A stretch of DNA of 64,000 bases from Eustoma russellianum (GCA_036186865.1 AP025062.1:13144940-13208939); one strand, 5' to 3'; counted from the stretch's first letter, positions 48,649-61,330 are shown. Notes: generated by a model not told the origin, from the sequence alone. A program made the numbers and translations.

Positions 48649-48994
48649 ATATGCGTGTGATATGTGTGGAGAGGATAGGTGGAACTTTCCTTTCTTCAAC
48701 TTGTTGCCTTTGTGCCTTTTCCAAATATTGCTTCCTTTAATGAACTACTTAGTTTAATTAACTAAGTACTTCACTTAATGAACTAGTTTAGTTCATTAAT
48801 GGTGGCACCTGAAAATAGTTTAAACACAACAAATGTTTGTCATTTGATGTAAGCTTTAAAGCTTCATGGCTCGTTAGTACGACAACATTATATATGAACT
48901 ATATAAGACAAGTTTTATGCAATATGTCATGCATTTCTTTGTAACACGTTTAAATCATGTATTTTGAAATCACTCAAACCTCTTTTTCTCTACA
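45903..48994 (-). repeat. Right LTR of Sirevirus A (A2 type)
   Basis: 3092 bp, TGTAGGATCTG...CTCTACA, followed by AACGTGGTATGC, the same flank as the solo LTR ending at 19574. It matches the solo LTR through its whole length better than it matches the A3-type LTRs of element E (for example CTCTACA versus CTCAACA at the end). Palindromes lie near 47312, 47490 and 47648. Confidence 0.9.
48567..48646. repeat. AT/GT compound microsatellite
   Basis: About 20 AT units followed by about 18 GT units, inside the LTR. The solo LTR has only the AT part (19189-19224). Confidence 0.95.
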
Positions 48995-49435
48995 AACGTG
49001 GTATGCATAATCCTGCATGTTTCAAGAGGTCCTGATATTTTGCTTACTTTTTCCTTAGCAGTTCGGACTCGAATAAAAAACTAGAAACCTTGAGAGCAAA
49101 CAGCCCTTTCGAGAGCGCAAGAAATTCTTTACAGAACATTTACAGTGGACTATAAGTAGATAAATGGAAAGCATTCTTGTTTATAGAAAGGAGAAAAGAA
49201 AGTGGAGTTTCAGACTAGTCTTCTTAGCATACATGATGCGCGTTGAAGTTGCAGATAGATTTCATTTTATAACCATTCTTTTGTTCTTTGGTACAACTCA
49301 GAATATATATGTTTGAGGTTTTTACACTTTACAAAATAAGTGAGCTTCATTTTCTATTTCTCGATGAGATTTGCTTGTATATGTGAACTCAACTTGCTTT
49401 CTATAGAGAAGTACGCTGGTATACAATACAATACA
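48995..49435 (+). pseudogene. Second copy of the host-gene 3' end
   Basis: Near-identical to 19575-20015: the intron tail ending CCTTAG at about 49058, the terminal exon, and the AT-rich 3' region. The stop TGA has become CGA, so the frame would run on a few codons to TAG. The upstream exons are absent, so it is a partial duplicate. Confidence 0.75.
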
Positions 49436-50090
49436 TGTTGTGTACATATATAATATACACACACAAAATATATATAATTACATGTTGTCTAATCCACTCA
49501 TTTTGCCTCTTCCACCCATTAGGCTGCAGAGAGTGAAAGAAAAAGGTGGCCTTATAGCCGTTAGTTTTGCAGGAAAGGGAGAGATTTTTCTTCTTATATA
49601 TCTCAATCCTCTTTACAGTTTGTAGAGAGAGTGATTATATTTTATTTGTCCTTTGAAAGATAAAATAAACAGAGGGGAGTGATGTATTTGGTAAAATGAA
49701 TAAGATCCATTTTTTTCAAGTTCTTTTCTAAAATCTTCATCGATTCCCAGTTTCTTCTTGTGTTGTTTCATATCTTCATTACTGATAGCTTGAGGTGAAA
49801 AATCAACATGGTATCAGAGCCATATAGAAGAAGGAGAAGAAAAAGGTTGTTCCAGAATACTTATATTCAAAATTCCTTCCAAGCCCTCAGGTTCTTGGAG
49901 TTTGATTAAAGAGTCTGGTTGTAGGATTTTCAGAATCTGGGTATTTCTTTTGTGTGGAAGAAGACACCTCTTGTTGAAGAAACACCAGTTGACGGAAGAA
50001 GAAGAGTTTGTTTAAAATACATATGTTAATTCCCAGACTCTCTTCTTAAAAGGAGACAAGTCAACCCAGTAAATTTTTTTTGCGTCAACA
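49436..50090 (+). mobile_element. Copia element H: 5' LTR, primer site and leader (second copy)
   Basis: LTR 49436-49808 (373 bp, TGTTG...CAACA), primer site TGGTATCAGAGCC at 49809-49821, leader to about 50090. It lacks roughly 80 bp of AT/GT-rich sequence present in the first copy (around 20070-20145). The leader breaks off into a Sirevirus LTR at the same place as the first copy. Confidence 0.85.
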
Positions 50091-52591
50091 GAACCTTAAA
50101 ACGTGTGGCTATGTTTCCTGAAAGTTTCGTGATTTTTGAAATCCGTTTGTTATTTTTACGAACGTGATCAAAAACGTTAAACAGTGCTGAAACTGAAAGT
50201 AAGTGCTGAAAGTAAATAACACCAAGAATTTTATACGGTTATCAACAACCTACTCCAGTCTTCAAGGACACCTTCCTCGGTTAGCACTAATCACCAAACA
50301 CAAAATAACACCTTACCACAGGGTTGATGGAGTTACACACCAACTCCAACCCTTTACAAACCTTGTATGAGAATACAATGCACACGAACACCACCACCTT
50401 ACAAGTTCAAGATTGATCACACCTTGATCAATCTTTTACAACACTAAAGAGAATATGGTGGTATGTAAGAACCCTATTCAAGATGTATGAATATGAATAC
50501 AATAGGCTTTTAGAGAAAAGAAAGAAAGAAAGATAGAAGAAGAAAGTCTAGAAAACGTTTTTCGCTTTTTGCACTTGTGAGACTTGTCTTCTATTTTGCA
50601 ATACTTCTTCTTCCTTTTATCAACCTTGGCCGCCCCCTATTGCTGCTCTTTCCCTCTTGAAAATTATCTTCTAAGTCCTTGGAAGAGTACATGGCAACAT
50701 TGTGACATGTCTTTGCTTACTTGGCATCTCCTCATTGGATGGTCATTAAGCTCTTGCTTACTTGGCACTCATTGATTGGTTGGATGTTGTCATCACTTGA
50801 TGACTAGACAAATCTGAGAATAACACTTAAAACATGTGCCAAAATCATCATAAAAGGATTACCATAATTCACAAGATCATCACACAAAATTAGCTAGGCA
50901 AATTACTCCAAGAAGTTATCAAAAACTCGGCCATAACCTTTTTGCACATGCTGAAATTTCAATATGTGTAACATTTTTATTTTATTCCAAATATTGCCAA
51001 GTTTACTTTGATTTAATCCAATAAATCAATCACCATTTAGTACACAATATTCTTATCATTTATGGAATAACAATTGGACAACAATGAGGCCAAAATTTCG
51101 GCCACTATGCAGTACACACATGCTGAAATTTTCAGCATGTGTGACACTTAAAAATATCACTTTCTTTATTCCATAAAATGTTCAAAACACTTTCATACAA
51201 TCTTCTAATTAATTCACTTAATTCAAGAAGTAAAATATGCCTCATAAATGGATAAAAAATCGCCCACCCTTAAACACACACACTGAAATTTTCAGCATGT
51301 GTTACAAATGTGACATAAGTTTGAAATGTTACCTTGTGTAGCTTCTTTCTTTGTGTCACCAACTTTGTATGCTTTATTCCTGACCAATCAAGATGCCAAC
51401 AAAGCTCCACATATGCTCCAATTAGGTGACTTGTGCGTGTGATAAGGATGATACATGTGCTGAATTTTATTTTTGCAAACTTTGTAAAATACTGCACATT
51501 TAATTATATACACATGGTATATTCCAATCAGCCCTTAATTGAATTTTCTAGAACACTTTGAGATATATGAACTATATAAAAAGTGTCTAGATACATGTTA
51601 TATGTCATGCCAAAAATGTTCCATGTGTCGTGTACGTAGAAACCCGAATTTTCGACGTTTATCGATTACCCGATTTTTCTCTAATTAAATTCCAAATTTT
51701 TACACATGTTATATATATTATGTTACACATAATATACATAAATTAAAATTTAATATTCAGTACTTAGGCTGATTTTAAAGTGGCGCCTAAACCATGTGAC
51801 AAAATTGAAATTGGAATCTCCACAATTTGGCCTTAATGTGGGGTGATTTGTGTGTGCCAACATGGAATGATTTTATGGCTGTACATATCATTAAAGCCAC
51901 GAAATTTATGGCTATTTTTGAAGTGTAGGGGCTGGCCATCTATTTATGGCAAGTACATGACACGTTGGCAAAGTTTCGGTATTCACCCGATACGACAATT
52001 TTCTGTTTAGAACCTTTTAACGTGTCGTATTAAATTTTTCATCACCATGACTTATATCATATGATATAAGACCTGAATATACTCATAAATATGAGTTAAG
52101 TATAGTGGTGTGACGTTAACATACGTATGTAAAGTATATAACGTGTTGGTAGTACGTTGGAATAAATGTGTACGTTCATTTTTCAAAAAATTTGAAAATA
52201 TATATATATGCATATATATAATGGCGTGTAATATATGTGTGGAGAGGAGAGTGGAAAACTTTTCTTTCTTCACCTTGTTGCCTTTGTGTCTTTTCCAAAT
52301 ATTGCTTCCTTTAATGAACTACTTAGTTTAATTAACTAAGTATTTCACTTAATGAACTAGTTTAGTTCATTAATGGTGGCACCTGAAAAATAGTTCAAAC
52401 ATAACAAATTTTGCCATTTGATGTAAGCTTTAAAGCTTTATGGCTCGTTAGTACGACAACATTATTTATGAACTATATAAGGCAAGTTTTATGCAACAAC
52501 GTGTCATGTCATAAAATATGTCATGCATTTCTTTGTAACACCTTATTTAAATCATGCATTTTGAAATCACTCAAACCCCTTTTTCTCAACA
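50091..52591 (-). repeat. Left (3') LTR of Sirevirus E, 5'-truncated
   Basis: Starts abruptly at GAACCTTAAAACGTG, corresponding to about 55359 in the full right LTR, and ends CTCAACA before CTCTCCCTTTTGATG. The truncation point is the same as in the left LTR of element A (20749). Palindromes lie near 50945 (one arm altered), 51117 and 51278. Confidence 0.9.
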
Positions 52592-52860
52592 ATCTCTCCC
52601 TTTTGATGATTTACAAAATAACCTACATTCATGATTTAAATCTTGTCTCTCCCCCTTCAATCGTGCATAAATTTAAATTTTGAATTTCAAATTTCAAATC
52701 GCTCCCCCTTGATTTGTGCAATTAATCTTTCTCTCTCCCCCTTAAATCATGCATTCTTTCCCCTTTATTTTGGAAAGACAATCAAAAGCGCATGTAAAGA
52801 AGAGAAAAAAACCATGCATTTCATATTATCAAACGTGCGTTCGTACGGGTTATTTATTCA
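52592..52860 (-). other. Polypurine tracts and deletion junction, Sirevirus E
   Basis: CTCTCCCTTTTGATG plus C-rich runs near 52653, 52703, 52735 and 52760. The region then passes straight into the gag tail, with no pol sequence. Where the pol deletion lies exactly cannot be read without alignment. Confidence 0.8.
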
Positions 52861-54754
52861 ACCCTTTGAAAATTTCCCTTTTGGTACCTAAATTTGGGTG
52901 ACCTTTCTAGGTTTTCCAAAAGCTGAGAAAGGTGATGAAAACGCAACATAATATACGTTAGGTGCAAATGCGTTTGGCCTTTGGCCAAGAACTCCTTTAT
53001 ACGCACTATATGTAGGACGTTTTTGATATGTCCTTGTGTTAGTGTACATAGTGTGCGACCTAGATGGATGAAATGAATGTCGTGTATGCATCACTTGTTT
53101 CTTCTTATATCTATATGGTACAAAATTGTATTTCTCATTATATGAAGAAGAAGTATGACGAGATGTGGGGAGGGGGTCTTTGCATCATCTTAGACGCCAT
53201 ATTTGGTTTTAGAGTGTCTACTTTCTCAGACACTACAAACTTGGTTGGTTTAATGGATACTTCATTTGTTTCAATGTATCCTAAACCCGTTTTATCACTA
53301 TCATGCTTTTGTGAAGAAATAATGTGATCTAGCATGTTTGTTCCTGTATCAAATTTCTTCACCATTTTCTCTAGATTCGCATTTCTTGATTTCAAGTTTG
53401 AAATCTCAGATTTCATTTCATTATTGTGCGTGGTCAATGATGAGACCTCTGATTTTAATGCATTAATGATGCAGGATGACTCTTCTGTTGAATCGTTTAA
53501 TTGAGAAATAAGGTTCGTGTTAGAAGATTCTAACAACTTCTTGCCTTCAATTAATCGTTTCTTTTCTTTTGCAAGAGTCTTTGAAAAATTATGCAACTCT
53601 AAATATTGACTAAATAAATCATCATAAGACCATTCAGAATCGGAATCAGAGCCGGAAGATACCTCATTTGATGCCTTAGATGTAAACCATACTTTTGCCT
53701 TTTGTTCTTCCGTATCATCAGTCTCAGAGTCGGATGTGTCACTCCAAGTGGAGGCTTTGAAGGCTCTTGTCCTTTGTTTAGGTTCTGAAACGAGTCTAGT
53801 TTTTGTCCGATCCTTGTCGAGGTATTTATTTGTTTGTTTGTCCTTGTTTGGATAGTCATATGACAAGTGTCCAGGTTGTCCACATTCATAACACTTTATT
53901 TCCTTATTTTTATTTTTATGATCCTTAGATGAGGTAGACTTATGTTTAATTGATTTTCTCAAGATTTTTCTTAATCTTTTAGCCATCGTGATTAAGTCCT
54001 CATCATCGGAATCTATGTCACTATCATCTACGACGTATTCATTTGATTTAAATGCTATAGCCTTATCATTATTGGAAATAGACTCAGAATGTCTTAAAGT
54101 GAGTTTGTTTTCATATACCTTAAGTGATCCAATTAGTTCTTCCATCTTAATCGATTTAGTTTCTTTACTTTCTTTTATGGCCGTTACTTTAGGGTCCCAC
54201 TCGGATGGAAGGCTTCACAAGACCTTTTGTACCTTTTCCTGCATAGTGAAGGCTTTGCCAAGAGACTCAAGAGAATTGTAAATGTTAGTCAAGCGAAGGT
54301 CCATATCAACGATAGATTCATTTGGCAATAATTTAAATGACTCGAGTGTGGACATAAGCATGTTGATTTTAGACTCTTTTACTTGACTAGTGCTTTCGTG
54401 TTTCATTTCAAGAATTTTCCACATCTCTTGAGCACTCGAACAATTAGACACGTAACTAGACTCACTTTTACTTGGACCGTTTAAAATTAGTTGCATGGCT
54501 TTAGCATTCATACTCAACTTCCTTTTATCATCACCGGTGTATTCTTCTTTCGTTTTTGAAACCTCTAGTGTAACACCATCAACAATAGACAACTTGGAAG
54601 GAACAAATGGACCGTCTTCTATGATGGACCATAGACCAATATCAATAGCCATAATAAAAAGTTTCATTCTTGATTTCCATTGAATAAAGGACTCACCATC
54701 AAAAAGAGGAGGCCTTACGGTTGACATTCCTTCTTGCACAATTGTGGTTGCCAT
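52861..54754 (-). pseudogene. Gag, Sirevirus E
   Basis: The start ATG is at 54754 (MATTIVQEGMSTVRPP). The amino core to 54215 has PPLFDGESFIQWKSRMKLF and SCSSAQEMWKILEMKHES, then a single TGA where relatives have Arg (CGA to TGA). After it 53138-54145 stays open for 335 codons: MEELIGSLKVYENKL, the knuckle KCYECGQPGHLSYDY (last Cys replaced by Tyr), KKRLIEGKKLLESS and a coiled coil. A basic tail (52888-53094) follows. This is the least damaged gag in the window, but the knuckle has lost a zinc ligand. Confidence 0.9.
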
Positions 54755-54795
54755 CTCACTTAGATCGCTGGATCCTTTTGATGTGAGTGTTCCTG

Positions 54796-54808
54796 CGCTC
54801 TGATACCA
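54796..54808 (-). other. Primer binding site, Sirevirus E
   Basis: The minus strand reads TGGTATCAGAGCG, two bases from the right LTR; unaltered tRNA-Met type. Confidence 0.9.
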
Positions 54809-54810
54809 CT

Positions 54811-57800
54811 TGTAGGATCTATAAGGCACCATTAGAAGGAGAGGGGGGTTGAATAGTGGGTGCGGTAAATGTGGTTTTTAAAATTTGTTTAAACCAAAAA
54901 CCCAACTTCTGAAAACAGTTTCTGTTTTCAGGACCAGTTTTAAAATATTTTGAAAACTAGGTTGCAGGTCTTCAAAGATTCTGAAATTTGGAGAGAACTT
55001 ATCCTCAGATGTTATGAGTATTTCCTAAAAATTTCAGATTTAAATTCAACCTCTAACCCCATCAAAAATCGTTGGTGGTCAGATTGCGCAAATCTGCCAG
55101 AAACTGTAGTGTGATTTGCAAAATTCATTCCTATTTTTACGTAACTCCAAATGCTCTGAGAATTTAAAGACTAACCCCTTATAAGTTGTATTTAAATGAG
55201 TTAAAACAGGTTTGATAAATTCTTTTGGAATGTTAGTCAAATATGATCAAAGTCTCAACCTTTGCAAGCGTGAAAATCAGACTGCACTAGTCACGGAACT
55301 TTGGACATTTGGGTGACTTATACTTATTCAAAAGGGTTGAAACTTGCGCCAAAAGAACCTTAAAACGTGTGGCTATATTTTCTGAAAGTTTCGTGATTTT
55401 TGAAATCCTTTTACTATTTTTATGAACGTGATCAAAAACGTTAAACAGTGCTGAAACTGAAAGTAAATGCTGAAAGTAAATAACACCAAGAATTTTATAC
55501 GGTTATCAACAACCTACTCCAGTCTTCGAGAACACCTTCCTCGGTTATCACTAATCACCAAACACAAAATAACACCTTACCACAGGGTTGATGGAGTTAC
55601 ACACTAACTCCAACCCTTTACAAACCTTGTATGAGAATACAATGCACACGAACACCACCACCTTGCAAGTTCAAGATTGATCACACCTTGATCAATCTTT
55701 TACAACACTAAAGAGAATATGGTGGTATGTAAGAATCCTATTCAAGATGTATGAATATGAATACAATAGGCTTTTAGAGAAAAGAAAGAAGAAAGGTAGA
55801 AGAAGAAAGTCTAGAAAACGTTTTTCGCTTTTTGCACTTGTGAGACTTGTCTTCTATTTTGCAATACTTCTTCTTCCTTTTATCAACCTTGGCCGCCCCC
55901 TATTGCTGCTCTTCCCCTCTTGAAAATTATCTTCTAAGTCCTTGGAAGAGTATATGGCATCATTGTGACATGTCTTTGCTTACTTGCCATTTCCTCATTG
56001 GATGATCATTAAGCTCTTGCTTACTTGGCACTCATTGATTGGTTGAATATTGTCATCACTTGATGACTAGACAAATCTGAGAATAACACTTAAAACATGT
56101 GCCAAAATCATCATAAAATGATTACCATAATTCACAAGATCATCACATAAAATTAGCTAGGCAAATTACTCCAAGAAGTTATCAAAAAATCGGCCATAAC
56201 CTTTTTGCACATGCTAAAATTTCAGCATGTGTAACATTCTCATTTCATTCAAAATATTGCCAAGTTTACTTTGATTTAATCCAAGAAATCAATCACCAAT
56301 TAGTACAAAACATCTTTATCAATTTTTGGAATAAAATTTGGACGCTAATGAGGCCTAAAATTTGGCCACTATGCATTACACACATGCTGAAATTTTCAGC
56401 ATGTGTGATACTTAAAAATATCACTTTCTTTATTCTATAAAATATGCAAAACACTTCCATACAATCTCCCAATTAATTCACTTAATTCAAGAAGTAAAAT
56501 ATGTCTCATAAATGGATAAAAATCGCCCACCCTTAAACACACATGCTGAAATTTTCAGCATGTGTTACAAATGTGACATAAATTTGAAATGTTACCTTGT
56601 GTAGCTTCTTTCTTTGTGTCACCAACTTTTTATGCTTTATTCTTGACCAATCAAGATGCCAACAAAGCTCCACATATGCTCCAATAAGGTGACTTGTGCA
56701 TGTGACAAGGATGATACATGTGCTGAATTTTATTTTTGCAAACTTTGTAAAATACTGCACATTTAATTATATACACATGCTATATTCCAATCACCCCATA
56801 ATTGAATTTTCTAGAACACTTTGAGATGTATGAACTATGTAAAAAGTGTCTAGATACATGTTATATGTCATGCCAAAAATGTTCCATGTGTCGTGTACGT
56901 AGAAAACCGAATTTTCGACGTTTATCGATTATCCGATTTTTCTCTAATTAAATTCCAACTTTTTGCACATGTTATATATATTATGTTACACATAATATAC
57001 ATAAACTAAACTTTAATATTCCGCACTTAGGCTGATCTTAAAGTGGCGCCTAAACCATGTGACAAAATTGAAATTGGAATATCCACAATTTGGCCTTAAT
57101 ATGAGGTGAATTGTGTGTGCCAACATGGAATGATTTTATGGCTGTACATATCATGAAAGCCACGAAATTTATGGCTATTTTTGAAGTGTAGGGGCTGGCC
57201 ATCTATTTATGGCAAGTACGTGACATGTTGGCGAAGTTTCGGTATTCGCCCGATACGACAATTTTCTGTTTAGAACCTTTTAACGTGTCGTATTAAATTT
57301 GTCATCACCATGACTTATATCATATGATATAAGACCTGATTATACTCATAAATATGAGTTAAGTATGGCGGTGTGACGTTAACGTACGTATGTAAAATAT
57401 ATAACGTGTCGGTAGTACGTTAGAATAAATGTGTACGTGCCTTTTTCAAAAAATTTGAAAATATATATATATATACATATATATAATGGCATGTAATATA
57501 TGTGTGGAGAGGAGAGTGGAAAACTTTCCTTTCTTCACCTTGTTGCGTTTGTGTCTTTTCCAAATATTGCTTCCTTTAATGAACTACTTAGTTTAATTAA
57601 CTAAGTACTTCACTTAATGAACTAGTTTAGTTCATTAATGGTAGCACCTGAAAATAGTTCAAACACAACAAATTTTTCCATTTGATGTAACCTTTAAAGT
57701 TTCATGGCTCGTTAGTACGATAACATTATTTATGAACTATATAAGGCAAGTTTTATGCAACAACGTGTCATGTCATAAAATATGTCATGCATTTCTTTAT

Positions 57801-57855
57801 AACACGTTATTTAAATCATGCATTTTGAAATCACTCAAACCCCTTTTTCTCAACA
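54811..57855 (-). repeat. Right (5') LTR of Sirevirus E (A3 type)
   Basis: 3045 bp, TGTAGGATCTATAAGG...CTCAACA, complete. Palindromes lie near 56207, 56385 and 56543. On its right is CAACATTCCC, then leader-like sequence of copia element F. Confidence 0.92.
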
Positions 57856-58340
57856 CAACATTCCCAGCTACGTAGGATGAGTTATAGTGCTACTCATATG
57901 TGTAAAATTGGTTAGACTTAATTGGGCTATCAAAACGGTTTTGGGCCCAAAGCATTAGATGGAATCTAACATACAACGATATATGATGTCATTATTCCAT
58001 AAAATCTAAGAGCGAATGATGATGCTATATCTTCAATCCGGTTAATTCTTAACAAATTAGTATTCGCAATTTGTGAAGGGCATTTTAGCTATATAAGAAA
58101 TCCTTGATTAATAATACGATAAATAACTTACTTTGAAAATCCCCTAGTTACATGAGATGTAATTGGTAAAGAAGTTACCTACCTAAATAACTTAACTTCA
58201 AAGCTGAGTTTAGAATTAAGTCAAATATGGATCTTAGCTCACTAAAATATTTCTTTTGAGGGTTATGTTTTAGTGGGAGTTTTATAAATTTTAACCTCAT
58301 TATTAATAAAGTGTTACTTTGCATGTTTTGCAGATCATAA
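57856..58340 (+). other. Leader of element F
   Basis: AT-rich noncoding sequence ahead of gag. No open frame or primer site seen. Confidence 0.6.
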
Positions 58341-59220
58341 ATGGCTGCTAATAACAATTCCACCTTATCGCTGCGATCTATCCTTGAGAAGGAAAAATTG
58401 AAAGAATGTGGGACTAATTTTGTTGACTGGTTTCGAAACTTGAGAATTGTTCTCAAGCAAGAAAAAAATTCCTACGTGCTCGATGACCCTGTCCCCGAAC
58501 CCCCCTACTGATGCTTCTGTTGCTGCTAGGAATAAGCATAAGAAGCATGTGGATGATTCCAACAACATAGGATGTCTTATGTTGGCAAGTATGTGTCCAG
58601 GACTTCAGAAGGACCGGGAACATTTAGAAGCTTATGAGATGAGTGTGCATCTCAAACAAGCTTTCCAACAACAGGCTAGGAAGGATAGGTTTGAGACCGC
58701 TGTTGCACTTTTTGACTGTAAGATGTCTGAAGGTGAATCTGTTAGCGCTCATGTTTTGAAGATGAAAGGCTATATAGATCACCTTTCAAGACTTGGATAT
58801 CCCCTGAGTTTGGAACTCGCTATGGATTTGATCCTACACTCTTTACCTAGTAGTTTCTCTCAGTTCGTCATGAACTACAATATGAATAATATGGAAAAGT
58901 CCATTCCTGAGCTACATAGTATGCTCAAAACTGCTGAGGGAAATATCAAAAAACCTACCCAGATATTGAGTGTCAATATCAAGCCAATGAAAAAGAAAGG
59001 TAAAGGCAAGGGTAAGCCTAAAGGTGCAAAGGGTGCAACTCAAGTTAAGCCAAAACCTGGATCCAAGGCAAAGGTTCCTAAGGAAGGAACTTGTTTCCAT
59101 TGTAACAAGCCTGGGCATTGGAAAAGAAATTGTGATGTTTATTTGGATGAGTTGAAGAAGCTGAAGGGTAGTGCAACTACATCTTCAGGTATTTATGTTA
59201 TAGAAATTAATTTATCTACT
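58341..59220 (+). pseudogene. Gag, element F
   Basis: The start ATG is at 58341 (MAANNNSTLSLRSILEKEKL), with GTNFVDWFRNLRIVL (retrotransposon Gag start). One extra C in the run at about 58497-58503 shifts the frame. The rest, in the frame from 58447, has LASMCPGLQKDREH, MKGYIDHLSRLGYPL, a Lys/Gly-rich run (KKGKGKGKPKGAKGA) and the knuckle CFHCNKPGHWKRNC. About 295 codons in all, usual for this copia type. Confidence 0.92.
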
Positions 59221-59638
59221 TCTTCTTCCTGGATATTAGATACTGGATATGGATCCCATTTGTACAAATATGCAGGGGCTCAAAAGGAGTAGGATGCTGA
59301 AGAAGGGCGAGGTGGACCTACGTGTTGGCAATAGAGCAAGAGTTGCTGCTGTAGCTATAGGGACATATGAGCTTGTCTTGCCCAATGGGCTTTTGTTAAT
59401 TTTAAACAATTGCTTTTATGTTTCTACTATGAGTAGGAATCTTATTTCAGTATCAGTTTTGGATGATGAAGGTTATTCATTTTTAATTAAAAATAAGAAG
59501 TGTTCTATTTTTGATAAAAATGACTTGCTTTATGGTATTGCAAGTAGTTATAATGGCATTTATGTCCTTAGCCTTGATGATCTCAATGACAGTAATATTT
59601 ATAACTATCTTCAAAGAGAACTAAGCCAAATGAATTAA
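59221..59638 (+). pseudogene. Protease, element F
   Basis: WILDTGYGSHL holds the active-site D-T-G. A frame break near 59260 follows, then LKKGEVDLRVGN, VLPNGLLLILNNCFYV and SRNLISVSVLDDEGY, the copia protease carboxyl part. It runs to a TAA at 59636 just before the pre-integrase, which is in another frame. Confidence 0.88.
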
Positions 59639-61330
59639 ACCCTACATATTTGTGGCATTGTCGCCTTAACCATATAAATGAGAAGTGCGTATCTAAACTC
59701 CATCAAGATGGATTATTAGATTCATTTGATTTTGAATCATTTGAAAATTGCGAGTCTTGTTTGATTGGAAAGATGACAAAGACCCCTTTTACTGGACATA
59801 GTGAAAGGGCTAATGACTTATTGGGCTTGGTACATACAGATGTATGCGGCCCAATCAACATTAGTGCCAGAGGAGGATTTCAGTATTTCATAACTTTTAC
59901 TGATGATTTCAGTAGGTATGGCTATGTCTACTTAATGAAACATAAGCATGAATCTTTTGAAATGTTTAGAACTTTTCAAAATGAAGTACAAAATCAATTT
60001 GATAAGACAATTAAAACGTTTCGATCAGATCGAGGTGGTGAATATTTGAGCCAAGAATTTGACCAACATATAAGAAATTGTGGAATCGTTTCACAGTTGA
60101 CTCCTCCAGGAACTCCACAATGGAATAGTGTTTTTGAAAGGAGAAATCGAACTTTATTAGATATGGTTCGATCTATGATGGGTCAAGTAGATCTTCCTTT
60201 ATCTTTTTGGGGTTATGTCTTGGAGACAGCTGCATTCATTTTGAACCGTGTACCATCTAAAGTGGTTGAAAAGACACCATATGAGATATGGACTGGTAAG
60301 AGACCCAGTTTGTCTTTTCTTAAGATTTGGGGTTGTGAAGCTTATGTGAAAAGATTAGTGTCAGATAAGCTAGCCCCAAAGTCTATCAAATGTATTTTTG
60401 TGGGGTATCCTAAGGAAGGATACTATTTCTATATTTCCTCAAAGAACAAAGTGTTTGTTGCTCGAAATGGAGTCTTTTTAGAAAAGAAGTTTCCCTCTAA
60501 GAGAACTAGTGGGAGTATAGTACAACTTGAGGAAACTCAAGTTCTACAAGATATCATTGAAGCGTCTTTAGAGACAATTTCAGAACCACAAATAGTTGTG
60601 GAGCCTGAAAATGTAACACAAGTCCAACGCAGATCTGATAGGATACATCGTCAGCCAGAGAGATATGGATTTCTTGTGACTGATGATAGTGAAGTTATGC
60701 TCATAGATCAAGATGAGCCTACTACCTATCAGGAAGCTGTGTCAGGTCCAGATTCAGATAAATGGCTTGGAGCCATGAATTCTGAGATGCAATCCATGTT
60801 TGATAACCAAGTTTGGTCTTTAATTGATCCTCCAGAGGGTATTAAGACTATTGGTTGCAAATGGGTTTTCAAGAAGAAAACTGACATGGATGGAAATGTG
60901 CAAACCTACAAAGCAAGGCTTGTTGCTAAAGGTTTCAAGAAAACTCATGGTATAGACTATGATGAAACCTTTTCACCAGTTGCTATGCTTAATTCTATTA
61001 GAATTCTTCTTGCCATTGCAGCATACTATGATTATGAGATATGGCAAATGGATGTCAAAACTGCTTTCCTTAATGGAAATTTACTTGAGGATGTGTACAT
61101 GACACAACCTGAGGGTTTTGTAAATCCTGAGAATTCAAAGAAGGTTTGCAAGCTTCAAAGGTCCATCTATGGATTGAAGCAAGCATCTCGAAGCTGGAAT
61201 CTTCATTTTGATGAAACAGTTAAGAACTTTGGTTTCATCAAGAATGAAGATGAACCTTGTGTTTACAAGATGGTTAGTGGGAGTGCACTAGTGTTTTTGG
61301 TCTTGTATGTGGATGACATCTTAGCAAAAA
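59639..61330 (+). pseudogene. Integrase and reverse transcriptase, element F
   Basis: A 572-codon open frame (59650-61368). The pre-integrase has WHCRLNHIN and CESCLIGK. The integrase core has VHTDVCGP, FRSDRGGEYLS and NSVFERRNRT (DD35E). Reverse transcriptase has KWVFKKKTDMDG, DYDETFSPVAML, MDVKTAFLNGNL, LKQASRSW and LYVDDIL. Right after YVDDIL the sequence jumps to a region normally about 80 residues further on and changes frame (near 61320), deleting the thumb region. Confidence 0.92.

Larger units (their letters stand above)
20749..48994 (-). mobile_element. Outer Sirevirus A, interrupted by a LINE and by Sirevirus A1
   Basis: A minus-strand element of which 20749-25018 is a truncated left LTR (itself split by a LINE), 25019-27107 the 3' part of the coding region, and 42615-45902 the 5' part. 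The right LTR is 45903-48994. Coding sequence on each side of 27108-42614 joins at the AGAGG duplication within the integrase region. The left LTR is A3-like and the right LTR A2-like, so the element is probably a recombinant of two neighbours. Confidence 0.85.
50091..57855 (-). mobile_element. Sirevirus E, gag-only derivative
   Basis: Left LTR (50091-52591, first 0.5 kb missing), polypurine tracts, gag only, primer site and right LTR (54811-57855). Reverse transcriptase, integrase, protease and RNase H are deleted at a junction near 52800-52860. Both LTRs are A3 type, ending CTCAACA. Confidence 0.9.
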
